Source: Chitinophagaceae bacterium
GTDB lineage: Bacteria > Bacteroidota > Bacteroidia > Chitinophagales > Chitinophagaceae
Length of the DNA stretch: 64,000 nucleotides
Direction: 5' to 3'
Assembly (NCBI GenBank): GCA_947488765.1
Contig: CANLAE010000005.1
Location: forward strand, 87,120-151,119
Shown: positions 8,899-18,317 of the stretch, piece by piece
How positions within the stretch are numbered: the stretch's first letter is position 1
Layout: every line of letters starts with the position of its first letter
Made by a program: the position numbers and the translations under genes
Notes under the pieces: generated by a model
Seen by the model: only the letters and a program-made list of their open reading frames with translations
Told to the model about the DNA's origin: nothing
The model's database searches: none

Positions 8899-10089
8899 AT
8901 GCGTTTTCAATCTTATTTCAATACTGCTATTACTTTGATAAAGTTGTACGATGGTAAATTTCCATTGGCAATTTTTTTGAAGCAATATTTTGCTGTGCAT
9001 AAAAAGCATGGCAGTAAGGATAGAAAATTCATTAGCCATTTATGTTATTGTTACTATCGCTTAGGACATGCTTTCGATAATATAAGCACCCAAGAAAAAT
9101 TAAAAACAACTTTGTTTTTATGCAATGAATCGGTAGGAGATTGGCAATTTTTATTTGAAGAAAGTTGGTTACAAAACTGGTCACCAGCATTACCCCAGCG
9201 AATTCAATTTATTCAACAAGTTGTAACTGATTTTTCAGTTGAAAATATTTTCCCATGGCAAAATGAATTAAGCCAAAGTATAGATGCAGCAAGCTTTTCA
9301 GCCGCTCATCTTACGCAGCCATTCTTGTATGTACGTATTCGTCCGGGACATGAAAAATCGGTAATTCAACGATTAAGAGACAATGAAATTGCTTTCAAAA
9401 AAATCTCCGAAAATACTTTGTCTTTTGCCAACGGCACAAAACTTGAAAGCGTATTAGACATTAATAAAGAAGTCGTCATTCAGGATGTTTCATCGCAATC
9501 AATTGTAACATTTATATCTCCAGAATTTTTGCAAATCAACTGGAACTCAAAATGGAAAGTTTGGGATTGTTGTGTTGCAAGTGGTGGTAAAACTATTTTG
9601 TTGCAGGATATTCATCCCAACAATCAATTGTTTTTAACAGATGTTCGTCAAACCATGTTGTTCCAACTACAACAACGATTACATGCCGCAAGAATTAATC
9701 ATTGGAAATTCGAAGCTGCTGATCTTACCAAAGAAAAATCTACTTTAAAGCATAATTCTTTGTATGATTTTATAATTGCTGATGTGCCTTGTACCGGCAG
9801 CGGAACATGGAGCAGAACCCCCGAACAAATTCAATTTTTCAATCCGGAAATCATCAAAGATTTTTCAGAAAAACAAAAGAAAATTGTAAGCAATGTTATT
9901 CCACAATTAAAGCCAAACGGCTATTTGTTATACATTACTTGCTCTGCCTTTGCAAAAGAAAATGAAGAAGTGGTAAACTATATAAAAGAAAACTTCCACC
10001 TTAAATTAATAAAGATGGAAGTTTTAAAAGGTTATGAAAACAGCGCAGATACTATGTTTGCGGCCTTATTGAAAAATGATGTAGGATAA
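8899..10089 (+). CDS. RsmB/NOP-family rRNA (cytosine-C5) methyltransferase
   Basis: This 396-residue SAM-dependent RNA m5C methyltransferase is of the Sun/RsmB/NOL1 type. The SAM-binding region CVASGGKTILLQDI (about 225-240) replaces the usual DxCAAPGGKT form. Motif IV is DVPCTGSGTW with C298, and motif VI is YITCS with C348, the nucleophile in this family. The N-terminal 130 residues are helical and could be the NusB-like RNA-binding part. The exact target base cannot be told from sequence. The stop codon is only 2 bases from that of the convergent yebC-family gene, with no terminator between them. Confidence 0.88.
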   Translation: MRFQSYFNTAITLIKLYDGKFPLAIFLKQYFAVHKKHGSKDRKFISHLCYCYYRLGHAFDNISTQEKLKTTLFLCNESVGDWQFLFEESWLQNWSPALPQRIQFIQQVVTDFSVENIFPWQNELSQSIDAASFSAAHLTQPFLYVRIRPGHEKSVIQRLRDNEIAFKKISENTLSFANGTKLESVLDINKEVVIQDVSSQSIVTFISPEFLQINWNSKWKVWDCCVASGGKTILLQDIHPNNQLFLTDVRQTMLFQLQQRLHAARINHWKFEAADLTKEKSTLKHNSLYDFIIADVPCTGSGTWSRTPEQIQFFNPEIIKDFSEKQKKIVSNVIPQLKPNGYLLYITCSAFAKENEEVVNYIKENFHLKLIKMEVLKGYENSADTMFAALLKNDVG

Positions 10090-10091
10090 TA

Positions 10092-10814
10092 TTATCCCAT
10101 GTTGTGAAACACTTTGTTAACGTCTTCGTCTTGTTCTAATCTTTCAATTAATTTACTAATATCTTCTGCTTGGGCATCATTTACAGGAACAGTTGTTGTT
10201 GGAATCCATTCTAATTCGGCGCTGATTGGTGTAATGTTTTTTTCCTCCAAAGCTTTTTGCAAATTACCAAAATCAGTAAATGCACATCGCAATACTATAA
10301 TTGGATTGTCATTGTCATCGGTACTTTCACCCAATTCATCCAATCCATGATCAATCAGTTCCAATTCCAAATCATCCATATTCAATCCTTCAGGTTTTAA
10401 TTTAAAAACCCCCATTTTTTTAAATTGAAAACTTACGCTGCCACTATTGCCCAATGCCCCATTTCCTTTATTAAAAGCAGCTTTTACATTAGCCACAGTA
10501 CGCACATGATTGTCGGTTGCTGTTTCCACCAATAACGCCACACCATGCGGTGCGTAACCTTCGTACAAAATTTCTTCGTAGTTCGTTGTGTCTTTACCCA
10601 TTGCTCTTTTAATAGCAGCTTCCACACGATCCTTTGGCATACCAACGCTACGTGCATTTTGAAAACATCTTCGCAAAGCAGGATTGGTAGCAACATCAGG
10701 TCCGCCGGCTTTTACAGCGATGATAATTTCTTTACCAATACGTGTAAATTGTTTCGCCATTCTATCCCAACGGGCAAACATCGTGGCTTTTCTAACTTCA
10801 AAAATTCTTCCCAT
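10092..10814 (-). CDS. YebC/PmpR/TACO1-family protein
   Basis: This is a 240-residue member of the YebC family, known from other organisms as DNA-binding regulators or as translation factors that relieve ribosome stalling. The family core is visible: [16 protein letters not shown], then NMPKDR-like [16 protein letters not shown], then [19 protein letters not shown] and the acidic [14 protein letters not shown] region. The N-terminus [19 protein letters not shown] is the Bacteroidota form of the usual AGHSKW segment. It starts with ATG at 10814. Whether it acts on transcription or translation here is not shown by the sequence. Confidence 0.92.
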   Translation of the reverse strand: MGRIFEVRKATMFARWDRMAKQFTRIGKEIIIAVKAGGPDVATNPALRRCFQNARSVGMPKDRVEAAIKRAMGKDTTNYEEILYEGYAPHGVALLVETATDNHVRTVANVKAAFNKGNGALGNSGSVSFQFKKMGVFKLKPEGLNMDDLELELIDHGLDELGESTDDNDNPIIVLRCAFTDFGNLQKALEEKNITPISAELEWIPTTTVPVNDAQAEDISKLIERLEQDEDVNKVFHNMG

Positions 10815-10843
10815 AATTATTTAATATTTGTGGTTGTTTTTTA

Positions 10844-10926
10844 GGCAACCGGCTTTTGTATTTTATGGCATCGGCTGTTGCGTCGCACACTTCAACGCTT
10901 TGTTCTTTATTCAGCCAAGCGGTTGC
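10844..10926. repeat. Small inverted-repeat element (copy A region)
   Basis: A GCAACCGGCTT arm at 10845-10855 pairs with AAGCGGTTGC at 10917-10926 with one bulged base, enclosing about 60 bases that contain the dispersed core repeat. The segment looks more G+C-rich than its surroundings. It lies between the yebC-family gene and the terminator of the APC permease gene, outside both coding regions. Confidence 0.5.
10877..10896 (+). repeat. Dispersed intergenic repeat, copy A
   Basis: The sequence is GTTGCGTCGCACACTTCAAC, the fullest form of a repeat also found (whole or in part, on either strand) at 19064, 55518, 55572 and 61693. Its ends GTTG and CAAC can pair, leaving the GCGTCGCAC core in the loop. 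Confidence 0.75.
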
Positions 10927-10968
10927 AAAAATAACAGTTGTAAGATTATAAAAAATATTCTTTAAAAC

Positions 10969-11003
10969 AAGAATGCCACACTCATTAAAAATGTGGCATT
11001 CTT
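10969..11003 (-). terminator. Rho-independent terminator of the APC permease gene
   Basis: A perfect 12-bp stem (AAGAATGCCACA / TGTGGCATTCTT) with an 11-base loop lies just after the permease stop codon, followed on the minus strand by a T-rich tract. Confidence 0.85.
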
Positions 11004-11022
11004 CATTACACCAATCAATTAA

Positions 11023-12558
11023 TTAGTGTTTTTCAAAATCAGAGGCTTTTGGTAAAATTTCAGAAGGGTTTCTTAGTTTACTTCTTTTACGACTGTAAGC
11101 AAAATAAACAACCAATCCAACAGCCATCCAAGCAAATGCTACAACTAAGGTTTGAGAATCCAAACCAATAATCATTGCAAAGCAAATTAAAGCTCCTAAA
11201 ACAGAAACAACCGGAACAATCGGTGCTTTAAATGGTCTTTCAATATGCGGAGATTTTATTCTTAAAATCCAAACACCAATACTTACCAAAACAAATGCAA
11301 ACAAAGTTCCAAAACTTGTTAAGTCACCTGCAACATGCCCTGGTACAAATGCCGCAAATAAACCAACAAATACAAATAATATCCAGTTGGCTTTGTAAGG
11401 AGTTTTATATTTTGGATGTAATTCACCAAAAGCTTTTGGTATCAATCCATCGTTACTCATTGTGTAGAAGATTCGGCTTTGCCCCATTAACATTACTAAT
11501 ATTACAGAACTGAATCCTGCTAAAATAGCAATCGTTACAGCTTTTGCCAACCATCCGTAACCTGTCATGTAAGTAGAAATTGCATAAGCAACAGATGCTT
11601 CACGACCTTTTTCAGGATCAACAAAATCTTTCCAGTTTGCAACACCTGTTAATACGTGTCCAAATAAAATATACAAAATTGTACAAACCACTAACGAACC
11701 TAATATACCAATTGGCATATCACGTTTTGGATTTTTTGCTTCTTGTGCTGCAGTACTTACTGCATCAAATCCTATGAATGCAAAGAAAACAATTGCTGCG
11801 CCACCTAATACACCGCCCCAGCCATGTTTGTTCCATCCACTATAATCTGCAATGATTTTACCTGCACTATCTTTTACAGCTGCAGTTCCAGCTGGTATTA
11901 AATAGGGCGTATGATTTTCAGGTTTAATAAATTGCCATCCAATTGCAATAAATAATAAAACAATTGCAACTTTTACAAATACGATGATCATATTTACTAC
12001 AGCACTTTCTTGTGTTCCTTTAATTAATAATAAAGTCAACAATAAAAGAATTACTAATGCAGGAGCATTCATCATACCGGAATGTAAAACACCCGCAGTA
12101 TCTGTATAACTTTCAAAAGGGGAGTGGCACCATTCATACGGTATCTGCCCTCCCAACAGTTTGTTTAAATATTCACTCCAGGCAATAGAAACTGTTGCAG
12201 CTCCTAATGCATATTCCATAATTAAAGCCCAACCAATGATCCACGCAATTAATTCACCCATTGTTACATAACTGTAAGCATAAGCACTTCCAGCAATTGG
12301 AATCATGGCAGCAAATTCTGCATAACATAAACCTGCGAATGCACAACCAATAGCTGCAACAATAAATGAAATTGTAACACCTGGTCCAGCAGCTTGTCCG
12401 GCAGCTGCTGCTGTACGAACAAATAAACCTGCTCCAATAATTGCTCCAATACCAAGAGCAATCAAATTGCCTGCTCCAAGTGTTCTTTTAAGACCCTTTT
12501 CCCCATCTTCGGCTTGAGCCAGCATGAGGTCTAATGATTTCTTTGCAAATAAACTCAT
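11023..12558 (-). CDS. Amino acid permease (APC superfamily)
   Basis: This 511-residue inner-membrane protein has about 12 or more hydrophobic helices. The first helix carries GAIIGAGLFVRTAAAA, the unwound substrate-binding glycine motif of APC transporters. GFDAVSTAAQEAKNPKRDMP (about 265-285) is the conserved signature of the cationic amino acid transporter/YfnA group. It probably imports amino acids by proton symport; the specific substrate is not deducible. It starts with ATG at 12558 and stands alone between a repeat element and the divergent symporter gene. Confidence 0.9.
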   Translation of the reverse strand: MSLFAKKSLDLMLAQAEDGEKGLKRTLGAGNLIALGIGAIIGAGLFVRTAAAAGQAAGPGVTISFIVAAIGCAFAGLCYAEFAAMIPIAGSAYAYSYVTMGELIAWIIGWALIMEYALGAATVSIAWSEYLNKLLGGQIPYEWCHSPFESYTDTAGVLHSGMMNAPALVILLLLTLLLIKGTQESAVVNMIIVFVKVAIVLLFIAIGWQFIKPENHTPYLIPAGTAAVKDSAGKIIADYSGWNKHGWGGVLGGAAIVFFAFIGFDAVSTAAQEAKNPKRDMPIGILGSLVVCTILYILFGHVLTGVANWKDFVDPEKGREASVAYAISTYMTGYGWLAKAVTIAILAGFSSVILVMLMGQSRIFYTMSNDGLIPKAFGELHPKYKTPYKANWILFVFVGLFAAFVPGHVAGDLTSFGTLFAFVLVSIGVWILRIKSPHIERPFKAPIVPVVSVLGALICFAMIIGLDSQTLVVAFAWMAVGLVVYFAYSRKRSKLRNPSEILPKASDFEKH

Positions 12559-12692
12559 AATAGTTTTGATTATTAATGATACAATTTAATGCCGAAAATT
12601 AGTGAAAAAATAATTACCTAACATAAAAGTTTTACAATTCATAGTTTATCTACTTTATTACTATATTGCCAACTTAATCAACACACTAACTA

Positions 12693-13973
12693 ATGGCTGC
12701 CATAACTTCTGCTCCTCCAAAAAAAAATAAACTTACTTTATGGATTTTAGTAGCAATGGTATTGGGTATAGGCGTTGGATATTTTGTTCATACGCAAAGT
12801 TCTCCCGTAGTAATAAAAGGTTTCTCAACCAATATAAAATTATTGAGTAGCATCTTTATTCGCTTAGTTCAAATGATTATTGCGCCATTGGTTTTTACAA
12901 CATTGGTTGTTGGTATTGCTAAATTAGGTGATTTAAAAACTGTTGGTCGTGTAGGTGGCAAGGCAATTTTATGGTTTGTTACTGCCTCGTTGGTTTCATT
13001 ATTAATAGGATTGTTGTTGGTGAATTTTTTTAAACCTGGACAATACATAAGTCTTTCACAACAAGATACAGAAGGCTTAAAAGATCTAATGACCAAACAA
13101 ACTGCTTTCTCTTTACAAAACTTTGTAGAGCACGTAATTCCAAAAAGTTTTATTGAAGCAATGGCTACTAATGAAATTTTACAATTGGTAGTATTCTCTA
13201 TCTTTTTTGGTGTTGCAGCTGCCTCTGTTGGCGAATACGCAAAACCATTAATCAAAGCATTAGAAGTTGCATCACATATCATTCTTAAAATTGTAGGATA
13301 TGTAATGAACTTTGCACCATTAGGCGTTTTTGGAGCAATATCAGCAGTTGTTGCTGCCAAAGGCTTGGAAATATTTGAGTTTTACATCAAATACTTTGCT
13401 TTCTTTTTAATTGGGATTGCTTCATTGTGGGCAATTTTATTAACCGTTGGATTTATAATTTTACGTGGAAGATTAAAAGAGTTATTACGCCGAATTAGCA
13501 ACCCGTTGTTAATTGCTTTTAGTACAACAAGCAGTGAAGCTGTATTTCCAAAGCTTACAGAAGAATTGGAAAGATTCGGTTGTAAAGACAGAATTGTTGC
13601 TTTCGTTTTACCATTGGGCTATTCATTTAATTTAGATGGAAGCATGATGTACATGACCTTTGCAAGTTTGGCAATTGCACAAGTTTACAATGTTCCTATT
13701 GCACATGATATTCCCTCGCAACTTACCATGTTATTGGTGCTGATGCTTACAAGCAAAGGAATTGCAGGTGTGCCAAGAGCAAGTTTGGTAGTAGTTTTGG
13801 CTACATGTGCCATGTTTAATATTCCACCAATTGGTGTAGCATTGATTTTGCCGATTGATCATTTTTGTGACATGTTCAGAACAGCAACTAATGTCGTTGG
13901 AAATGCATTGGCAACAAGTGTTGTGAGTAAATGGGAAGGGGAATTGGAACATCCAGCTGTAAAAGCAGTTTAG
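12693..13973 (+). CDS. Dicarboxylate/amino acid:cation symporter (DAACS family)
   Basis: This 426-residue GltP/DctA-like secondary transporter has several family motifs. STTSSEAVFPKLTEELERFG is the serine-rich re-entrant loop 1, SFNLDGSMMYMTFA is in helix 7, and TSKGIAGVPRASLVVV is re-entrant loop 2. PIDHFCDMFRTATNVVGN in helix 8 carries the Asp, Arg and Asn residues used in substrate binding. It imports glutamate/aspartate or C4-dicarboxylates with Na+ or H+. The ATG start at 12693 precedes MAAITSAPPKKNKLTLWIL. The DedA gene follows after 23 bases and may be co-transcribed. Confidence 0.92.
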   Translation: MAAITSAPPKKNKLTLWILVAMVLGIGVGYFVHTQSSPVVIKGFSTNIKLLSSIFIRLVQMIIAPLVFTTLVVGIAKLGDLKTVGRVGGKAILWFVTASLVSLLIGLLLVNFFKPGQYISLSQQDTEGLKDLMTKQTAFSLQNFVEHVIPKSFIEAMATNEILQLVVFSIFFGVAAASVGEYAKPLIKALEVASHIILKIVGYVMNFAPLGVFGAISAVVAAKGLEIFEFYIKYFAFFLIGIASLWAILLTVGFIILRGRLKELLRRISNPLLIAFSTTSSEAVFPKLTEELERFGCKDRIVAFVLPLGYSFNLDGSMMYMTFASLAIAQVYNVPIAHDIPSQLTMLLVLMLTSKGIAGVPRASLVVVLATCAMFNIPPIGVALILPIDHFCDMFRTATNVVGNALATSVVSKWEGELEHPAVKAV

Positions 13974-13996
13974 TTTATTTTTTTAAAATATTTTAC

Positions 13997-14671
13997 ATGT
14001 ACTTACTAGAAGGATTTCATTTCACACAATTATTACAACCTCAGTTTTATATTGAGCATGGTGGCTTGTGGTTATTACTGTTTGTTGTATTCGCAGAAAC
14101 TGGTTTGTTTGTAGGATTCTTTTTGCCGGGGGATAGTTTATTGTTTGTTGCTGGTATTTATTGCAATGAACTAGTTGCAACTTTATTACCAATACAAAAT
14201 GAGTATATACAATTATTGTTTTTGTGGGTATTGATTTCAATTGCAGGAATCTTTGGAAACACTATTGGCTATTGGTTTGGTAATAGAGTAGGACCCACTA
14301 TGTACAGCTGGAAAGACAACTTATTATTCAAGAAAAAATACCTTATAAAAGCGCATGATTTTTACGAGAAGAATGGCGGTGGAGCAATTGTGATTGCACG
14401 TTTTTTACCAATCATCAGAACCTTTGCTCCAATTGTTGCAGGTATTGTACAAATGGATAAAAAGAAATTTACTTTTTATAATGTAGTCGGTTCTTTTACA
14501 TGGGTATTCAGTATGTTGCTTGCCGGACATTTTTTACAAAAATGGATTTTATCTCAATTTGGTTTTGATTTGAAAAGCCATTTAGAAATCATTGTTTTAG
14601 GAATTGTATTTATTACAACCGCACCAGTGTTGATTAAATTATTCAGCAAAAAAAAATCTGAAACAAATTAA
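13997..14671 (+). CDS. DedA-family membrane protein
   Basis: This 224-residue polytopic inner-membrane protein is of the DedA/SNARE-associated family, related to undecaprenyl-phosphate and lipid flippases. Family motifs are FLPGDSLLFVAG (about 43-54), GNTIGYWFGNRVGP (about 88-101) and ARFLPIIRTFAPIVAG (about 133-148). The ATG at 13997 (MYLLEGFHFTQLL) fits the family length. An upstream in-frame start would extend into the preceding symporter gene and is rejected. The actual transported lipid is not deducible. Confidence 0.88.
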   Translation: MYLLEGFHFTQLLQPQFYIEHGGLWLLLFVVFAETGLFVGFFLPGDSLLFVAGIYCNELVATLLPIQNEYIQLLFLWVLISIAGIFGNTIGYWFGNRVGPTMYSWKDNLLFKKKYLIKAHDFYEKNGGGAIVIARFLPIIRTFAPIVAGIVQMDKKKFTFYNVVGSFTWVFSMLLAGHFLQKWILSQFGFDLKSHLEIIVLGIVFITTAPVLIKLFSKKKSETN

Positions 14672-14735
14672 ATATTACCCATTTTATTCAACACAATTCA
14701 ACTCTTTATTACAAGATTATTTTAAGTAAAAAGGT

Positions 14736-15965
14736 ATGACACAAAAAAAAGAGTACGGTATTTTATCGCTTCCTGTAATTGTGGGTGCATTGGGATTTTT
14801 TGTAGATGTGTTTGATTTATTGTTGTTTAATATTATTCGTAAACCAAGTTTGAAAAGTTTGGGATTAGATGAAAATAGTATTGATGCAACAGGAGAATAC
14901 ATGCTCAATATTCAAATGATAGGTTTGGTAATTGGTGGAATTTTGTGGGGAATTTTAGGAGATAAAAAAGGACGATTAAGTGTGTTATTTGGTTCTATAC
15001 TTTTATACTCAATTGCTACAATAGCCAATGGTTTTGTGCAAGATGTAACTACATATACTTGGCTTAGATTCATTGCTGGGCTTGGCTTAGCGGGTGAGTT
15101 GGGGGCAAGTATTACATTGACTAGTGAAATTTTACCTAAAGAAAAAAGAGGGATTGCTGCAACTATTATTGCAACGACAGGAGTGTTAGGAACAATCACT
15201 GCATTTTATGTAAATGATTTTTTCAACAACTGGCGTATTTGTTATTTTATAGGTGGAGGTTTAGGTTTGTTGTTATTGTTGATGCGTGTTAGCATTAAAG
15301 AAAGTGGTATGTATGACAGCTTAAGAAATAAGTCTGTTCAGTTAGGAAATTTTTTCATGTTCTTCAATAAAAGAGATCGGTTTTTAAGATACATACGAAG
15401 CATTTTAATTGGCTTGCCTGTATGGTATGCCATTGGTGTTTTAGTAAGTTTCAGTAATAAGTTTGGTAAAGGAATGGGTATTGAAAATGTTGATCCAGGA
15501 AGGGCTGTTTTATATCAATATATGGGTTTGGCACTCGGTGATTTGTCTGCCGGTTTTTTAAGCAACATCATTAAAAGCCGTAAAAAAGCATTGTTTGTTT
15601 TTTATTCTATCGCAATTTGTTTCATGGTGCTTTATTTTATGCAACACAATGAAACAGCGCAACACATGTATTGGATATGTATGGGGTTAGGTTTTGGCTC
15701 CGGAATTTCTGTATTATATATTAGTATGAGTGCAGAACAATTTGGTACAAATCTGAGATCTACTGCAACTACTTCAATTCCCAATTTTGTACGTGGTGGG
15801 TTGGTATTAATCAGCTTTTTATTTCAATGGATACGATCACTTAATGGAATTGATTTTGTAACCGGTGGATGGATCACAGGAATTATTGTAATGCTTATTG
15901 CATTGCTTGCTGTAATATTTACCAAAGAAACATTTGGAAGAGATTTGGATTTTATCGAAACATAA
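14736..15965 (+). CDS. MFS transporter, copy 1 of a tandem pair
   Basis: This 409-residue, 12-helix major facilitator protein has motif A between helices 2 and 3 as GILGDKKGRLSVLFG. RFIAGLGLAGELGASITLTSE, shortened here to its key GLGLAGELG segment, is typical of the metabolite:H+ symporter branch. It is strongly similar along its whole length to the next gene, so the two are recent or maintained tandem duplicates. The ATG start lies after a 64-base gap from the DedA gene. Substrate is unknown. Confidence 0.88.
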   Translation: MTQKKEYGILSLPVIVGALGFFVDVFDLLLFNIIRKPSLKSLGLDENSIDATGEYMLNIQMIGLVIGGILWGILGDKKGRLSVLFGSILLYSIATIANGFVQDVTTYTWLRFIAGLGLAGELGASITLTSEILPKEKRGIAATIIATTGVLGTITAFYVNDFFNNWRICYFIGGGLGLLLLLMRVSIKESGMYDSLRNKSVQLGNFFMFFNKRDRFLRYIRSILIGLPVWYAIGVLVSFSNKFGKGMGIENVDPGRAVLYQYMGLALGDLSAGFLSNIIKSRKKALFVFYSIAICFMVLYFMQHNETAQHMYWICMGLGFGSGISVLYISMSAEQFGTNLRSTATTSIPNFVRGGLVLISFLFQWIRSLNGIDFVTGGWITGIIVMLIALLAVIFTKETFGRDLDFIET

Positions 15966-15992
15966 TATTTTAACTGATAAGGAAGCTTAAAT

Positions 15993-17222
15993 ATGAATAA
16001 AGAAAAGCAAATTGGAATTTTATCTATTCCTGTTTTAGTAGCTGCATTAGGCTATTTTGTAGATATATATGATTTACTGTTGTTCAGTATTATTCGTGTT
16101 CCAAGTTTAAAATCTATAGGCGTAAGCGAAGTTGCATTGCTTACCGATGGTGAAAAAATAATAAGCACACAAATGATTGGCTTATTGTTGGGGGGTATTT
16201 TATGGGGTGTAATAGGGGATAAAAAAGGAAGATTAAGTGTTTTATTCGGCAGTATTTTATTGTATTCTGTAGCAAATATTGCCAATGGATTTGTACAAAC
16301 CGTTAATCAATATGCACTCATCAGATTTATAGCAGGTTTGGGTTTGGCGGGAGAATTAGGCGCAGGTATTACACTTGTAAGTGAAATGGTTCCCAAAGAA
16401 AAACGTGGCATTGCAACAAGCTTGGTAGCAGGCATAGGACTTACAGGTGCTGTATTTGCTTATTTCTTTAAACAAAATTTTGAATGGAGAACTTGTTACT
16501 TTATTGGCGGAGGTTTAGGACTTACCTTATTGTTGCTGCGCATTTCTGTTTTTGAAAGTGGCATGTTTAATAAAGTGAAAGAAATGAATGTACAGAAAGG
16601 AAATTTCTTCATGCTTTTTACAAAAGGAGAAAGACTGAAAAGATACATTCTTGGTATTTTAATAGGGTTACCAACTTGGTTTGTAATAGGCATTTTAATT
16701 ACATTCTCCAAAGAATTTGGATTGGCATTTGGTATCAAAGAATCTATTGATTCCGGCAAAGCAATTATGTATGCGTATGCAGCAATTTCTATCGGAGATA
16801 TTTTAATTGGCTTTATAAGTCAGTGGTTGAAAAGTAGAAAAAAAGCATTATATATTTTTTATGGAATAACCATATTTTTTATGGTTTTATTCTTCACCAA
16901 TTTATACAATGGAACTGCAGGTGCAATGTATTGGGTATGTGCTGGATTAGGCTTTGGTACTGGCTTTTGGGCAATTTTTGTAACTATGGGAGCAGAGCAG
17001 TTTGGTACAAATATCAGGGCTACTGCAGCTACTACTATTCCTAATATGGTGCGGGGATTATTGTCTATTTTTATTATTCCTTTATTCAAATATTTAAGGG
17101 CTGAAACATCTTTTATTCATGGTGCTTTAATAACAGGAGTTATTGTAATGATACTAGCTGTTACAGCAGCAATTATGAGTAAAGAAACATTTGGCAAAGA
17201 CTTGAATTTTGTAGAATCATAA
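15993..17222 (+). CDS. MFS transporter, copy 2 of a tandem pair
   Basis: This protein also has 409 residues and is co-linear with the previous gene. It shares GDKKGRLSVLFGSILLYS, RFIAGLGLAGELGA and the C-terminal KETFGKDLNFVES pattern (KETFGRDLDFIET in copy 1). Differences cluster in the extracytoplasmic loops and in helix 5, where copy 2 has FFKQNFEWRTCYF against VNDFFNNWRICYF. This is what one expects if substrate range has diverged. It starts 27 bases after copy 1 and is probably co-transcribed with it, and perhaps with the GT9 gene 40 bases downstream. Confidence 0.88.
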   Translation: MNKEKQIGILSIPVLVAALGYFVDIYDLLLFSIIRVPSLKSIGVSEVALLTDGEKIISTQMIGLLLGGILWGVIGDKKGRLSVLFGSILLYSVANIANGFVQTVNQYALIRFIAGLGLAGELGAGITLVSEMVPKEKRGIATSLVAGIGLTGAVFAYFFKQNFEWRTCYFIGGGLGLTLLLLRISVFESGMFNKVKEMNVQKGNFFMLFTKGERLKRYILGILIGLPTWFVIGILITFSKEFGLAFGIKESIDSGKAIMYAYAAISIGDILIGFISQWLKSRKKALYIFYGITIFFMVLFFTNLYNGTAGAMYWVCAGLGFGTGFWAIFVTMGAEQFGTNIRATAATTIPNMVRGLLSIFIIPLFKYLRAETSFIHGALITGVIVMILAVTAAIMSKETFGKDLNFVES

Positions 17223-17262
17223 TTCTATTGATAAAGCTTTGAGGGATTTTATAAACTGAAAT

Positions 17263-18252
17263 ATGAAATTTTTAATCATCCGTTTTTCATCTATTGGAGA
17301 TATTGTTTTAACCACACCTGTTATAAGGTGTTTGAAAAAACAAGTACCTGATGCTGAAGTTCATTTTCTTACTAAAAAGTCTTTCACAAATATTGTAGAA
17401 TCTAATCCTTACATCGATAAAATCATAACACTTGGTAATGATTGGAATAGAATGATAGATGCCTTAAAAACTGAGCAATACGATTACATAATTGATTTGC
17501 ACCACAACCTCAGAACCTTAAGAATTAAAAGAACTTTAAAAGTAAAATCATTTTCTTTTGATAAACTGAATATTCATAAATGGTTGTTGACTGCATTAAA
17601 AATAAATGTTTTACCAAAGCTGCATATTGTAGACAGAAACCTTTCAACGCTTTCAAGTTTTGGTGTTTTGAATGATGGCAAAGGACTGGATTATTTTATT
17701 CCTGATAAGGACAAAGTAAAAGACAAAGACATTCCTGCATCGCATCATTTTGGATATATCGGTATTGTTATTGGCGCAGCATTGGAAACAAAAAAATTAC
17801 CCGTTCATAGGTTGAAAGAACTTTGTAGTAAAATTAATTATCCCATTATTTTGTTAGGCGGACCCGAAGACAAAGCAAATGGCGATGTAATTGCTGCAAC
17901 TGATGACATTAAAATTTACAATTCCTGCGGAAAGTTTAACCTCAATGAAAGTGCCGATTTGGTAAGAAGAAGCAAACTCATTATCACCCACGATACAGGA
18001 TTAATGCACATTGCAGCAGCATTAAAAAAACCAATTGTTTCTATTTGGGGAAATACTGTTACCGATTTTGGTATGACTGCTTATTACGGAAATAATACAA
18101 TCACAGATACAAGGTTTGAAGTAACCGGATTGAGTTGCAGACCCTGCAGTAAAATCGGCTACAAACAATGTCCGAAAAATCATTTTAAATGTATGGAATT
18201 ACAAAGCATTGATTTAATTGCAAAGTATGTTGTGAGTAGTACAGTTATTTAA
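17263..18252 (+). CDS. Glycosyltransferase family 9 (heptosyltransferase-like)
   Basis: This 329-residue GT-B enzyme is related to ADP-heptose:LPS heptosyltransferases. It begins MKFLIIRFSSIGDIVLTTP, the family N-terminal motif. The C-terminal donor-binding half has ILLGGPEDK, SKLIITHDTGLMHIAAAL and KPIVSIWG, and a cysteine-bearing tail (LSCRPCSKIGYKQCP). It should act at the cytoplasmic face in lipopolysaccharide core or related glycan synthesis; sugar specificity is unknown. The gene is convergent with dapB, with only a weak hairpin between them. Confidence 0.88.
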   Translation: MKFLIIRFSSIGDIVLTTPVIRCLKKQVPDAEVHFLTKKSFTNIVESNPYIDKIITLGNDWNRMIDALKTEQYDYIIDLHHNLRTLRIKRTLKVKSFSFDKLNIHKWLLTALKINVLPKLHIVDRNLSTLSSFGVLNDGKGLDYFIPDKDKVKDKDIPASHHFGYIGIVIGAALETKKLPVHRLKELCSKINYPIILLGGPEDKANGDVIAATDDIKIYNSCGKFNLNESADLVRRSKLIITHDTGLMHIAAALKKPIVSIWGNTVTDFGMTAYYGNNTITDTRFEVTGLSCRPCSKIGYKQCPKNHFKCMELQSIDLIAKYVVSSTVI

Positions 18253-18317
18253 TTTGGAGTTTAAAAGTTCAAGAAGTTGAAAATATTTGAACTACGCTGT
18301 CCATTGTATTCTCTAAT

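Noticed and set aside
12869..13360. 163-codon minus-strand frame inside the dicarboxylate symporter gene
   Set aside because: It is a shadow of a strongly conserved transporter gene, with no promoter or motif.
18266..18293. Hairpin AGTTCAA / TTGAACT between the GT9 gene and dapB
   Set aside because: The stem is only 7 bp and A/T-rich, with a 14-base loop and no T-run, which is too weak to call a terminator.
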